DNA of 10,673 nt from Stomatobaculum sp. (lineage in GTDB: Bacteria > Bacillota_A > Clostridia > Lachnospirales > Lachnospiraceae): the NCBI GenBank assembly GCA_017449925.1, contig JAFSYO010000163.1, forward strand, positions 1-10,673. The letters are read 5' to 3'. The notes below the pieces were generated by a model. The model did not search any database. It saw only the letters and a list, made by a program, of their open reading frames with translations, and was not told where the DNA came from. How positions within the stretch are numbered: the first letter of the stretch is position 1; the number at the start of each line of letters is the position of its first letter. Shown piece by piece: positions 1 through 7,268 of the stretch. The position numbers and the translations under genes were made by a program.

Positions 1-1277
1 CAGTAGCGCTGGCGGTTGAACGCCCAATCCTTCATCTTGTACTGAACGCCCTTTCTGCCGATGCCCTTTTCCGCGAGGAACCGGAGCATCGCGGCGATCG
101 AGTCCTTTTTGTTGTCGTAGGCATTGAGGAACTCTGAGTTGATCATCTTTCCGTCGCCGGTGTAGGCTTCTTTGGAGATATCTCCGCCCTCGATGACCTG
201 GATAATGTCCACGCCGAACTTCTTCGCGAAGTCGTAGTCTCTCTGGTCGTGAGCAGGAACTGCCATGATCGCGCCGGTGCCGTAGCCCATCATGACATAG
301 TCCGCGATGAAGATCGGGACCTCCTTGCCGTTGACGGGATTGATCGCGGTCAGTCCTTCGATCACCAGACCGGTCTTGTCCTTCACCAACTGCGTGCGCT
401 CGAACTCCGTCTTCTTCGCGCACTCGTCGCGGTAGGCTTTGATCGCGTCCATGTTGGTGATGCGGTCCGCGAACTGATCGATCAGCGGATGCTCCGGGGC
501 AAAGACCATGAAGGTCACGCCGAACAGCGTGTCAGGTCTGGTAGTATAGATCTCCACCTTCTCATCGGTGTCCTTCAGCGGGAACTTCACGAAAGCGCCG
601 GTGGAACGGCCGATCCAGTTGACCTCCTGCTGCTTGATATTGTCCGGGTAATCCACATCGTCCAGTCCGAACAGCAGCTTGTCCGCGTAATCGGTGATCT
701 TAAGGTACCACACGTCCTTCGGCAGCTGGATGACGTCGCTGTGGCAGATATCGCACTTTCCGCCCTGGGAATCCTCATTGGAAAGGACCACTTTACAGGA
801 CGGGCAGTAGTTCACCAGCGTCTTGTTCCGGAACACCAGGCCGTGGTCAAAGAGCTTTAAGAAGATCCACTGAGTCCACTTGTAGTAATCCTCCTTCGAG
901 GTATCCACGGTGCGCGTCCAGTCAAAGGAAAAGCCCACGCTCTTCAGCTGGTTGGAGAACTTTTCGATATTCGCGTCCGTGATAAAGCGCGGATGCGTGT
1001 TCGTCTTGATGGCGTAGTTCTCCGTGGGAAGACCGAAGGCATCGTAACCAAGCGGATTCATGACGTTGTAGCCCTGCATCCTCCGCTTTCTGGAAATCAC
1101 TTCAATGCTGGAATAAGCCTTGATATGGCCCACATGCATCCCCGCGCCGCTGGGATAGGGAAACTCCACCAGGCCATAGAACTTCGGCTTCTTTGAGAAA
1201 TCCTCCGCGTGGAACAGCCCAGCCTCTTCCCACTTCGCCTGCCACTTCGGCTCGATCTTCTTGTAATTGTACTCCAT
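1..1277 (-). CDS. leuS: Leucyl-tRNA synthetase, N-terminal half (3' end outside window)
   Basis: Class I aminoacyl-tRNA synthetase that charges tRNA-Leu with leucine in the cytoplasm. 425 complete codons are visible, about half of the usual 800-860 residue protein; the reading frame is still open at the left edge. Seen in the translation: the Rossmann-fold HIGH-type motif HVGH at residues 48-51 after PYPSG; a zinc-binding insertion with C158/C161 and C175/C178; and the CP1 editing domain with TTRPDT at 245-250 and VPAHDQRD at 340-347, including the conserved Asp347 expected for hydrolysis of mischarged tRNA. The visible end (DWAFNRQRY, 417-425) is where the catalytic fold resumes after CP1. 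The start ATG at 1277 fits family N-termini and has a good Shine-Dalgarno site. It has its own promoter at 1358-1386, so it is probably not simply the last gene of the polC operon. The KMSKS loop and anticodon-binding domain lie outside the window. Confidence 0.97.
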   Translation of the reverse strand, partial: MEYNYKKIEPKWQAKWEEAGLFHAEDFSKKPKFYGLVEFPYPSGAGMHVGHIKAYSSIEVISRKRRMQGYNVMNPLGYDAFGLPTENYAIKTNTHPRFITDANIEKFSNQLKSVGFSFDWTRTVDTSKEDYYKWTQWIFLKLFDHGLVFRNKTLVNYCPSCKVVLSNEDSQGGKCDICHSDVIQLPKDVWYLKITDYADKLLFGLDDVDYPDNIKQQEVNWIGRSTGAFVKFPLKDTDEKVEIYTTRPDTLFGVTFMVFAPEHPLIDQFADRITNMDAIKAYRDECAKKTEFERTQLVKDKTGLVIEGLTAINPVNGKEVPIFIADYVMMGYGTGAIMAVPAHDQRDYDFAKKFGVDIIQVIEGGDISKEAYTGDGKMINSEFLNAYDNKKDSIAAMLRFLAEKGIGRKGVQYKMKDWAFNRQRY

Positions 1278-1283
1278 GTTCTT

Positions 1284-1290
1284 CACCTTT
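1284..1290 (-). promoter_or_regulatory. Ribosome binding site of leuS
   Basis: The minus strand reads AAAGGTG, with 8 nt between the AGG core and the ATG at 1277. This supports that start codon. The GGTG of this site could also pair with the CACC of the leader hairpin at 1319-1332 or with a nearby TCAC, so weak masking is possible, but the pairings are only 4 bp. Confidence 0.8.
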
Positions 1291-1318
1291 CTGTGACGCT
1301 GAAATTCTGTCTTTCATC

Positions 1319-1332
1319 CACCCTTACGGGTG
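1319..1332 (-). other. Small GNRA-capped hairpin in the leuS leader
   Basis: The leader RNA contains CACCC-GUAA-GGGUG, a 5-bp stem closed by a GNRA tetraloop. It lies about 20-33 nt after the predicted transcription start and 41 nt before the leuS ATG. No U-run follows it, so it is not an intrinsic terminator. It could stabilise the 5' end of the mRNA or be chance. Function is not known. Confidence 0.4.
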
Positions 1333-1357
1333 TCAATTGCTTGCTGACTAAACATAA

Positions 1358-1386
1358 ATTTTACGTTCTGCGCCCTTATTTGTCAA
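1358..1386 (-). promoter_or_regulatory. Predicted sigma-A promoter of leuS
   Basis: The minus strand has TTGACA (1386-1381, perfect -35), a 17-nt spacer, and TAAAAT (1363-1358, 5 of 6 matches to the -10 consensus). Transcription would start near 1351, giving a leader of about 74 nt before the leuS ATG. It sits in an A+T-richer stretch (about 43% G+C), as expected for a promoter. Assigned from sequence match and position only. Confidence 0.75.
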
Positions 1387-1467
1387 TCTGAGAACTATCT
1401 CATCCTCACACTGGGGAATTATCATACGCATCCCGCTGTTTTCCTAAATGTGTGTGTTTTTCTCATA

Positions 1468-1542
1468 TGCCAGGCAGTTCCTGCGGCCTCGGACGGCATG
1501 TCCCCCTGCCGCGCAGTTCCTGCGGACGCCGACGGCATGTCC
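1468..1542. repeat. Two imperfect 30-nt direct repeats, 39-nt period
   Basis: Copies at 1474-1503 and 1513-1542 share 27 of 30 bases. Both begin GCAGTTCCTGCGG and end GACGGCATGTCC. The similarity extends weakly leftwards (TGCC at 1468 and 1507). Each copy can form two small stems: GCAG-TTC-CTGC, and in the first copy GGAC-GGCAT-GTCC. The 39-nt period is a multiple of three, so translated frames also look repetitive, but no real protein is recognised. The repeat may belong to a dispersed intergenic family or be local; the window alone cannot tell. Confidence 0.75.
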
Positions 1543-1675
1543 GCGGCGAAGAGTTTCGCAAGCAGCACGGCGCCGCGACGGCGACCACGGTTTGATGGAG
1601 CCCCAAGCGGCGTCCGGATCGCTGCGCGGCGAAACCGACAGAGCGGACGTTGTCCGGAGGCGGCCGCAGGACTGC
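1474..1675. repeat. Inverted repeat pair flanking the G+C-rich block
   Basis: GCAGTTCCTGCGGCC at 1474-1488 is matched in reverse complement by GGCCGCAGGACTGC at 1662-1675. That is 14 base pairs with one bulged base. The right arm ends only 4 nt from the last base of the polC stop codon. The arms enclose 173 nt that contain the second direct repeat and several small hairpins, so a polC transcript running through could fold into a large branched structure. No terminal U-run is present. It could be the folded 3' end of the polC mRNA, or the ends of a small non-autonomous repeat. Confidence 0.55.
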
Positions 1676-1679
1676 ATTG

Positions 1680-4600
1680 TTACATCAGATCGAAAATCGA
1701 CAGCTGGTTCGACTCGGGCAGGTTCTTTAAGATCCCCAGCCTGCAAAGCAGGTCGCAGGTGGTCTGTCCAGTCCCGCTCCGTGTTTTAAAATCGTCCTTG
1801 GAGATGAACTGTCCCTGGGCGGCGGCTGCCACGATCTGCTGGGCAGCACTCTCCCCCAGTCCGTCGATGGAGGTGAGGGCAGGCATGATCTTTCCGTCGA
1901 TGATGGAAAACCGGGTCGCCTGGGCGCGGTAGATGTCAATGGGAAGGAACTCGAAGCCCCGGGCGTACATTTCCTGCACGATGCGTCCGTCCTTCAGCAT
2001 GTCCTCTTCCTTCGGCGACAGTTTCTCCTCCCGGTTGTTCGAGTTCTGGCGCCGTTTCAGCTCTGCCAGGAAATGCTCCAGCTTCGCCTTTCCGCCGCAC
2101 ATGATCTCATAGGAAAAGCCCGTGGCGCGGATAGTGTAATAGGCTGTGTAGTACTCCAGCGGATAAAAGATCTTGCAGTAGCCGATGCGCCAGGCCATCA
2201 TGACATAGGCTGCGGCATGGGCCTTCGGGAACATGTACTTGATCTTCTTGCATGACCAAATGTACCAGTCAGGGACATTATGCTCTGTCATATGAGCTTC
2301 CCAGTCACTGTTCAGCCCCTTACCCTTACGCACCGACTCCATGATCTTGAAGGATTCCTGCGGGTCCATGCCGGACTTGATCAGGAACAGCATGATGTCG
2401 TCGCGGGTGCAGATGGCGGTCGAGATGGTGGCCGTGCCTTCACTGATCAGTTTCTCTGCGTTGCCCTGCCACACGTCTGTACCGTGGGACAGTCCGGAAA
2501 TACGGACCAGGTCGGAAAATCCCTTCGGCTTCGCCTCGATGACCATGTTCATGGCGAAGTCCGTGCCGAACTCCGGAATGCCCAGGGCTCCCAGTTTGCA
2601 GCCCATGATATCCTCCGGTGTGACCTTCAGGGCGGATGTATCCTGGAAGAGGCTCATCACCTCTTTGGAATCCAGAGGGATGTCCTTGACCGGGTCGATG
2701 CCTGTCAGGTCCTGCAGCATGCGGATCATGGTGGGATCCTGGTGTCCCAGGATATCCAGCTTCAGGAGGTTGTGGTCGATGGCGTGGTACTCGAAATGCG
2801 TGGTGATGATCGGCGTCGTCATGTCGTTGGCCGGATGCTGCAGGGGTGTAAAGGAGTATATGTTCTCCCCCTTCGGCAGTACGACGATGCCGCCCGGGTG
2901 CTGGCCTGTGGTCCTGCGGACGCCGACGCATCCCTTGACCAGACGGTCGATCTCGCAGTGCCGCTTCCTCTCCCCGTGTTCCTCAAAATAATTCTTCACA
3001 TAGCCGAAAGCCGTCTTGTCTGCCAGCGTGCCCACGGTGCCGGCCCGGAAGGTCTGCCCCTTTCCGAAGATCACCTCCGTATAGGCATGGGCGGAGGACT
3101 GGTTCTCTCCCGAGAAATTCAGGTCGATATCCGGCTCCTTGTCTCCCTTAAAGCCGAGGAAGGTCTCAAAGGGGATGTCGAAGCCGTCCTTTTTCAGTTT
3201 CGCGCCGCACCTGGGACATACCGCGTCCGGCATATCGCAGCCCGCCGTACCCGCATAACTCTTCGGGATCTCTGAATCAAAGTCCGTATACTGGCATTCC
3301 GGACAGTAATAATGCGGCGGCAGCGGATTCACTTCCGTGATCCCTGCAGTGTAGGCCACAAAGGAGGAACCCACGGATCCTCTGGATCCCACCAGGTAGC
3401 CCTCGGAGTTGGAGTGCCGCACCAGCTCCTGGGCAATGATGTACATCACGGCGAAACCGTTCTTGATGATGGAACTGAGTTCCTTTTCAAGGCGGTTCTT
3501 CACGATCTCCGGCAGCGGCTTTCCGTACTGTTCGTAGGCCATCTCATAGCAGGATTCCGTCAGCTTCTTATCTGAATCCGCGATGACCGGCGGACACTTG
3601 TCCGGCCGCACCGGGGAGATATTTTCCACCATGGCGGCAATGCGGCGGGTATTGGTGATCACCACCTCTTCGCACTTATCCGGTCCAAGGTAAGCGAATT
3701 CCTTCAGCATCTCCTCCGTGGTCCTGAGATACAGGGGCGCCTGCTTGTCCGCGTCCGGGTACTTGTTGCCGAAAAAGATCATACGGCGGTAGATCTCATC
3801 CTCCGGATTCATGAAGTGGACGTCGCAGGTGGCCACAACGGGCTTCATCAGTTCTTCTCCCAGGCGGACGATACGCCGGTTCAGCTCCCTCAGGTCCTCC
3901 TCCGATTCCACCGCGTAGTGGTCGTCGCCGATCATAAAGAGATTGTTGCCGATGGGCTGGATCTCCAGATAATCGTAGAAAGAGGCAATACGGTTCACCT
4001 CGTCCGGGCTTTCATCCCTGAGAAGTGCCTGAAACAGCTCTCCCGCCTCGCAGGCGCTGCCGATCACCAGGCCTTCACGGTACTTCTGCAGTTCGCTCTT
4101 CGGGATCCTGGGCCTGCGGTTAAAATATTTCAGGTTGGAATCTGACACCAGACGGTACAGGTTCACCCGGCCGATCTCATTCCTGACGAGGATGATGACG
4201 TGGTACGTGTTCATCTTCCGCACCAGGTCCGGGTTTGTCTCTCCCAGTGCGCTGACTTCCTTCAGGGTGGAAATGCCGCGTTCCCACAGCATTTTCACAA
4301 AGCACATGAAGATATCAGCCGTACAGGCGGCATCGTCCACAGCCCTGTGATGATGGCCAAGGGAGACTCCCAGTTCCTTTGCCACGGTATCCAGTTTGAA
4401 CCGGTTCAGACGCGGCAGAAGGATATGGGCCAAGCTGACAGTATCCAGGACAGCCGGGTGATACGGCAGTCCGAGCCGCTTCGCGTTCTCCCGGATGAAG
4501 CCTGTGTCAAAGGAAGCATTGTGAGCCACAACAGCGCAGCCCTCGCAGAACTTCAGGAACTCCGGAAGCACTGTCTCGATCCCCGGGGCGTCCGCCACCA

Positions 4601-6197
4601 TCGCGTCGTTAATGGTGGTCAGTTCTTCGATGCGGAACGGAATGGGCACATGGGGATTCACAAAGGTGGAAAAGCGGTCCGTGACCACGCCGTTTTCGAT
4701 CTTCACGGCGCCGATCTCGATGATCCGGTTCTTCACCGCAGAAAAACCGGTGGTCTCGATATCAAAGACCACAAAGGGGGAATCCAGTGTCAGGTCGCCG
4801 GGATTTACCACCAGTTCCTTCAGGTCGTCCACCAGGTAACCTTCCACGCCGTAGATGATCTTCGGCATCTCTCCAGTTTTTCCCTGGACAGTGTGCCAGG
4901 CTTCCGGATAGGCCTGCAGATTCCCGTGATCCGTGATGGCGATGGCCTCCATCCCCCATTTTTTTGCCTGTTTGATCAGATCCTTCGCGGAGGTGACGGC
5001 GTCAAGATCGCTCATCTTGGTGTGGCAGTGCAGCTCCACCCGCTTTACGGGAGCTTTGTCGCTCCGTTCGTTCCTCGTAAAAGGTTCGCATTTCCGGATA
5101 CCCCGCACCGACCCGATGGTCAGCTCTCCGTCCCGGGGATCAATATTCGTCATTCCCCTGAGTCGGATAAAGTTTCCGTCCTTGATGACCGATTTGAACT
5201 GGTCCAGCTCCTCTCCTTCTCCCCTGAAAAAGAGTTTCACCATAATGGAATCGGTAAAATCTGTCAGAGAGAAAACAAACAAAGTGCTCTGGGTCTTTTC
5301 CATAAAACGGACGTCCGATCCGAAGATCTGGCCCCGGACCGTCACTTCTCCCATGACACTCACAATGTCTTTGATAGCTATGAACTGGTCGTCAAAGTCT
5401 CTTCCGTACAGGACATCAGGATTTTCCGGACGTTTTTTAGTGGTCCACCCGTTCTTCTGCCCGGACCATTTATTTCCGGGCACTCTGCCCTTTCTGCCGC
5501 CTTGCGTTGTTTTGCCTTTCCTGGATGCCGTTCCGGCAGCTTTCGGGGCCGCTCCGTCTGTTTTCTTTTCGTCTTCCTTTCCCCCGGAGGCTTTCGGATC
5601 CGCAGGATCGATCATGAAGCTTTCGTCCGGTTCGGTCTTTTCCCGTCCCGGCGCCGCCTCGAATACCGGCTCTTCGCTCTTTTCGGGCAGCACAAAAGGC
5701 ACGAACCTGGTGCGGATGGTGACATTCGTCCTGCACCTATCGCGGAAGATTTCCTCAGAAAGGAACTTTTTCAGCTCCTCCAGGGCCTTCCGGTTGAGAG
5801 GCATATCCTCCACCGGAATCTCCATGACATTCGGTTCGGGGAAGATGATCTCCCCCCGCTGAAGAATGCGGCAGGCGATCAGGTTCCGGCGCTGAAGTTC
5901 AGAGATAATACTCTCTTTGTACGCAGCAAAAAGAGTCTCCGGCGTGAAGCTGCCGGAGAGCGCGAAATGTTCCCGTATATAAACTTGCAGATTTTTGTTG
6001 GGGAAAAGCTGATTCCTAATCCCCTGCTCCAGTTCCCGGAACATGCTGCTCTGCACGAGCCGGGGGCACTCTACGTAGATGGTCAGGCTGGAATAATCAT
6101 CTGCCACGATGACCCGCTCCACCTGTAAAAGATCCGCCAGGGCGGAAAGATGGCCCTCTGCCTGGAACTGGGGAAATACTTCCTGAAAGCGTTTCAT
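1680..6197 (-). CDS. polC: DNA polymerase III PolC, Gram-positive replicative polymerase
   Basis: Main replicative DNA polymerase alpha subunit with built-in proofreading; it acts at the replication fork with the sliding clamp. 1505 residues, slightly longer than the B. subtilis protein (1437). Domains: N-terminal region (1-175); a Lys/Gly/Ser-rich low-complexity linker (about 176-262); OB fold (about 278-370); PHP domain split around the exonuclease, with likely metal ligands H390, H392, D399, H424, E452, H666, C716, D792 and H794; DEDDh 3'-5' exonuclease with D479/E481, D564, H617 and D622; polymerase core with GSRGS (937-941), a zinc-finger-like cluster C965/C968/C987/C994/C997, catalytic PDIDLNFSG (D1023, D1025) and D1148. 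The C-terminus carries QLSIF (1498-1502), a clamp-binding motif. The ATG overlaps the ispG stop (ATGA) and follows a strong ribosome binding site. Last gene of the operon; the family assignment is secure. Confidence 0.99.
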   Translation of the reverse strand: MKRFQEVFPQFQAEGHLSALADLLQVERVIVADDYSSLTIYVECPRLVQSSMFRELEQGIRNQLFPNKNLQVYIREHFALSGSFTPETLFAAYKESIISELQRRNLIACRILQRGEIIFPEPNVMEIPVEDMPLNRKALEELKKFLSEEIFRDRCRTNVTIRTRFVPFVLPEKSEEPVFEAAPGREKTEPDESFMIDPADPKASGGKEDEKKTDGAAPKAAGTASRKGKTTQGGRKGRVPGNKWSGQKNGWTTKKRPENPDVLYGRDFDDQFIAIKDIVSVMGEVTVRGQIFGSDVRFMEKTQSTLFVFSLTDFTDSIMVKLFFRGEGEELDQFKSVIKDGNFIRLRGMTNIDPRDGELTIGSVRGIRKCEPFTRNERSDKAPVKRVELHCHTKMSDLDAVTSAKDLIKQAKKWGMEAIAITDHGNLQAYPEAWHTVQGKTGEMPKIIYGVEGYLVDDLKELVVNPGDLTLDSPFVVFDIETTGFSAVKNRIIEIGAVKIENGVVTDRFSTFVNPHVPIPFRIEELTTINDAMVADAPGIETVLPEFLKFCEGCAVVAHNASFDTGFIRENAKRLGLPYHPAVLDTVSLAHILLPRLNRFKLDTVAKELGVSLGHHHRAVDDAACTADIFMCFVKMLWERGISTLKEVSALGETNPDLVRKMNTYHVIILVRNEIGRVNLYRLVSDSNLKYFNRRPRIPKSELQKYREGLVIGSACEAGELFQALLRDESPDEVNRIASFYDYLEIQPIGNNLFMIGDDHYAVESEEDLRELNRRIVRLGEELMKPVVATCDVHFMNPEDEIYRRMIFFGNKYPDADKQAPLYLRTTEEMLKEFAYLGPDKCEEVVITNTRRIAAMVENISPVRPDKCPPVIADSDKKLTESCYEMAYEQYGKPLPEIVKNRLEKELSSIIKNGFAVMYIIAQELVRHSNSEGYLVGSRGSVGSSFVAYTAGITEVNPLPPHYYCPECQYTDFDSEIPKSYAGTAGCDMPDAVCPRCGAKLKKDGFDIPFETFLGFKGDKEPDIDLNFSGENQSSAHAYTEVIFGKGQTFRAGTVGTLADKTAFGYVKNYFEEHGERKRHCEIDRLVKGCVGVRRTTGQHPGGIVVLPKGENIYSFTPLQHPANDMTTPIITTHFEYHAIDHNLLKLDILGHQDPTMIRMLQDLTGIDPVKDIPLDSKEVMSLFQDTSALKVTPEDIMGCKLGALGIPEFGTDFAMNMVIEAKPKGFSDLVRISGLSHGTDVWQGNAEKLISEGTATISTAICTRDDIMLFLIKSGMDPQESFKIMESVRKGKGLNSDWEAHMTEHNVPDWYIWSCKKIKYMFPKAHAAAYVMMAWRIGYCKIFYPLEYYTAYYTIRATGFSYEIMCGGKAKLEHFLAELKRRQNSNNREEKLSPKEEDMLKDGRIVQEMYARGFEFLPIDIYRAQATRFSIIDGKIMPALTSIDGLGESAAQQIVAAAAQGQFISKDDFKTRSGTGQTTCDLLCRLGILKNLPESNQLSIFDLM

Positions 6198-7264
6198 TGC
6201 CGCTCCTTCCGGGCCCGTTCCAGTTCTTCCTTCAGTGCGGGAAGAAGTTCCTCTTCCGGCAGGGTCCGTATCACTTCACCCTTCCGGATCAGAAGACCCG
6301 TTCCCTTTCCTCCGGCGATGCCGAAGTCCGCTTCCTTTGCTTCACCGGGTCCGTTCACCACGCAGCCCATCACTGCCACAGTAAGATCCAGGTCGTCATA
6401 GGAGGCCACCAGTTTCTCCGCCTGCTCCGCGAGACCGATCAGATCGATCTGTGTCCGGCCGCAGGTAGGACAGGAAACCAGCTCGATCCCGCCCTTTCTG
6501 AGTCCCAGTGTTTTTAAGATCTGCTTCGCGCACCGCACTTCTTCCGCCGGATCCCCGGTCAAAGATACTCGCACAGTATCGCCGATCCCTTCGTACAGAA
6601 TGATGCCGAGGCCCACTGAAGACTTGATGGTGCCGCGCTTCACGGTCCCGGCTTCCGTGATCCCCACGTGAAGCGGATGGTCAGTCTGTTCCGCGATCAG
6701 CTCATGGGCCCGGATGCACATTCCCACGTCCGAGGACTTGATGCTGATCACAAGCTTGTCGTAGCCGAAGCGCTCGATGATGCGGACCTTGTCCAGAGCG
6801 GATTCCACCAGTCCCTCCGCCGTCACGCCGCCGTACTTCTCCACCAGTTCCTTCTCCAGGGAACCGGAATTCACGCCGACGCGGATCGGAATGCTGCGCT
6901 CCTTCGCGCACTCCACCACTGCCCGGATCCGCTCCTCGCTGCCGATATTGCCGGGGTTGATGCGGATCTTGTCCGCCCCGTTTTCCATGGCCGCGATGGC
7001 AAGCCGGTAGTCAAAGTGAATATCCGCCACCAACGGAATGGAGATCCCCTTCCGGATCTCCCGGATCGCCTGGGCCGCCTCCATGGTGGGAACGGCGACG
7101 CGGATAATGTCGCACCCCTCCGCTTCCAGTTCCTTGATCTGGGCAATGGTCGCAGCGGCGTCCTCGGTCTTTGTGCTGCACATGGACTGGATCAGCACCG
7201 GATTTCCGCCGCCGATCTCCCTGTCTCCAATCTTAACTATCTTCGTATGATCTCTGTAAGCCAT
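6194..7264 (-). CDS. ispG: 4-hydroxy-3-methylbut-2-en-1-yl diphosphate synthase (GcpE)
   Basis: Iron-sulfur enzyme of the MEP isoprenoid pathway; it reductively converts 2-C-methyl-D-erythritol 2,4-cyclodiphosphate to HMBDP in the cytoplasm, with electrons from ferredoxin or flavodoxin. 356 residues from the chosen start, normal for the short bacterial form. The N-terminal TIM barrel starts with the typical KIGDREIGGGNPVLIQSM (11-28). The [4Fe-4S] ligands are C265 and C268 (SCPTCG) and C301 (GCVVNGPGE), with the conserved E308 of that motif. Start choice: ATG 7264 matches family N-termini and lies 4 nt after the rseP stop; an upstream in-frame ATG at 7294 would add ten residues. The only GGGAGGA in the area lies about 16 nt before ATG 7264, longer than ideal, so translation may depend on coupling to rseP. 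The stop codon overlaps the polC ATG. Confidence 0.97.
   Translation of the reverse strand: MAYRDHTKIVKIGDREIGGGNPVLIQSMCSTKTEDAAATIAQIKELEAEGCDIIRVAVPTMEAAQAIREIRKGISIPLVADIHFDYRLAIAAMENGADKIRINPGNIGSEERIRAVVECAKERSIPIRVGVNSGSLEKELVEKYGGVTAEGLVESALDKVRIIERFGYDKLVISIKSSDVGMCIRAHELIAEQTDHPLHVGITEAGTVKRGTIKSSVGLGIILYEGIGDTVRVSLTGDPAEEVRCAKQILKTLGLRKGGIELVSCPTCGRTQIDLIGLAEQAEKLVASYDDLDLTVAVMGCVVNGPGEAKEADFGIAGGKGTGLLIRKGEVIRTLPEEELLPALKEELERARKERQ
6203..6210 (-). promoter_or_regulatory. Ribosome binding site of polC
   Basis: The minus strand reads GGAAGGAG 5 nt before the ATG at 6197, a near-ideal Shine-Dalgarno site lying inside the 3' end of ispG. It fixes the polC start and suggests polC can load ribosomes independently as well as by coupling to ispG. 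Confidence 0.85.
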
Positions 7265-7268
7265 AGAT

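Larger units (their letters stand above)
1278..1679. other. Intergenic region between polC and leuS
   Basis: This 402-nt stretch has no convincing gene. Counting bases, 1501-1680 is about 70% G+C while 1321-1440 is about 43-45%, so it is a two-part region. The leuS-proximal half carries the promoter, leader hairpin and ribosome binding site. The polC-proximal half carries the direct repeats, an inverted partial copy and small hairpins (for example CGGAC-GTT-GTCCG at 1644-1656 and GCGAA-GAGT-TTCGC at 1546-1559). No hairpin followed by a U-run was found downstream of polC on the minus strand. Open frames crossing it exist in several frames because G+C-rich DNA has few stop codons; none shows a recognisable domain. 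Confidence 0.8.

Noticed and set aside
1331..1336. A second TTGACA on the minus strand within the leuS leader.
   Set aside because: At 16-18 nt spacing the downstream hexamers (around AAGACA) do not resemble a -10 box, and part of it is used in the leader hairpin.
1278..1400. Possible T-box riboswitch, because AGGGTGG appears before leuS.
   Set aside because: Only the first seven bases of the T-box consensus match; ACCGCG, the specifier loop and a terminator are missing, and the predicted leader is too short.
1421..1426. A second -10-like box, TATGAT on the minus strand, as an upstream leuS promoter.
   Set aside because: The hexamer 17 nt upstream (TTTAGG) is a poor -35, and there is no extended -10 TGn. 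The promoter at 1358-1386 is much better.
1450..1465. T-run on the plus strand (GTGTGTTTTTCTC) as an intrinsic terminator.
   Set aside because: No gene is transcribed on the plus strand here, and no stable hairpin directly precedes the T-run.
1444..1746. A 100-codon minus-strand frame with repeated GHAV..RRNC segments.
   Set aside because: Its start lies inside the polC coding end, and the repeated peptide follows from the 39-nt DNA repeat. Plus-strand frames across the same DNA are also open. No ribosome binding site or known domain supports translation.
2280..3275. A 331-codon plus-strand frame opposite the PolC polymerase core.
   Set aside because: Same reason: antisense shadow of conserved catalytic sequence, no motif and no ribosome binding site worth noting.
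4200..6128. A 642-codon open frame on the plus strand opposite polC.
   Set aside because: It lies wholly antisense to a fully supported polC, has no recognisable domain, and its His/Arg/Leu/Asp-rich composition is that of an antisense reading of G+C-rich codons. Long shadow frames are expected here.
1680..6197. Looked for a frameshift, intein or missing catalytic residue in PolC.
   Set aside because: The frame is continuous for 1505 codons, and the exonuclease, PHP, zinc and polymerase motifs are all in order and intact.
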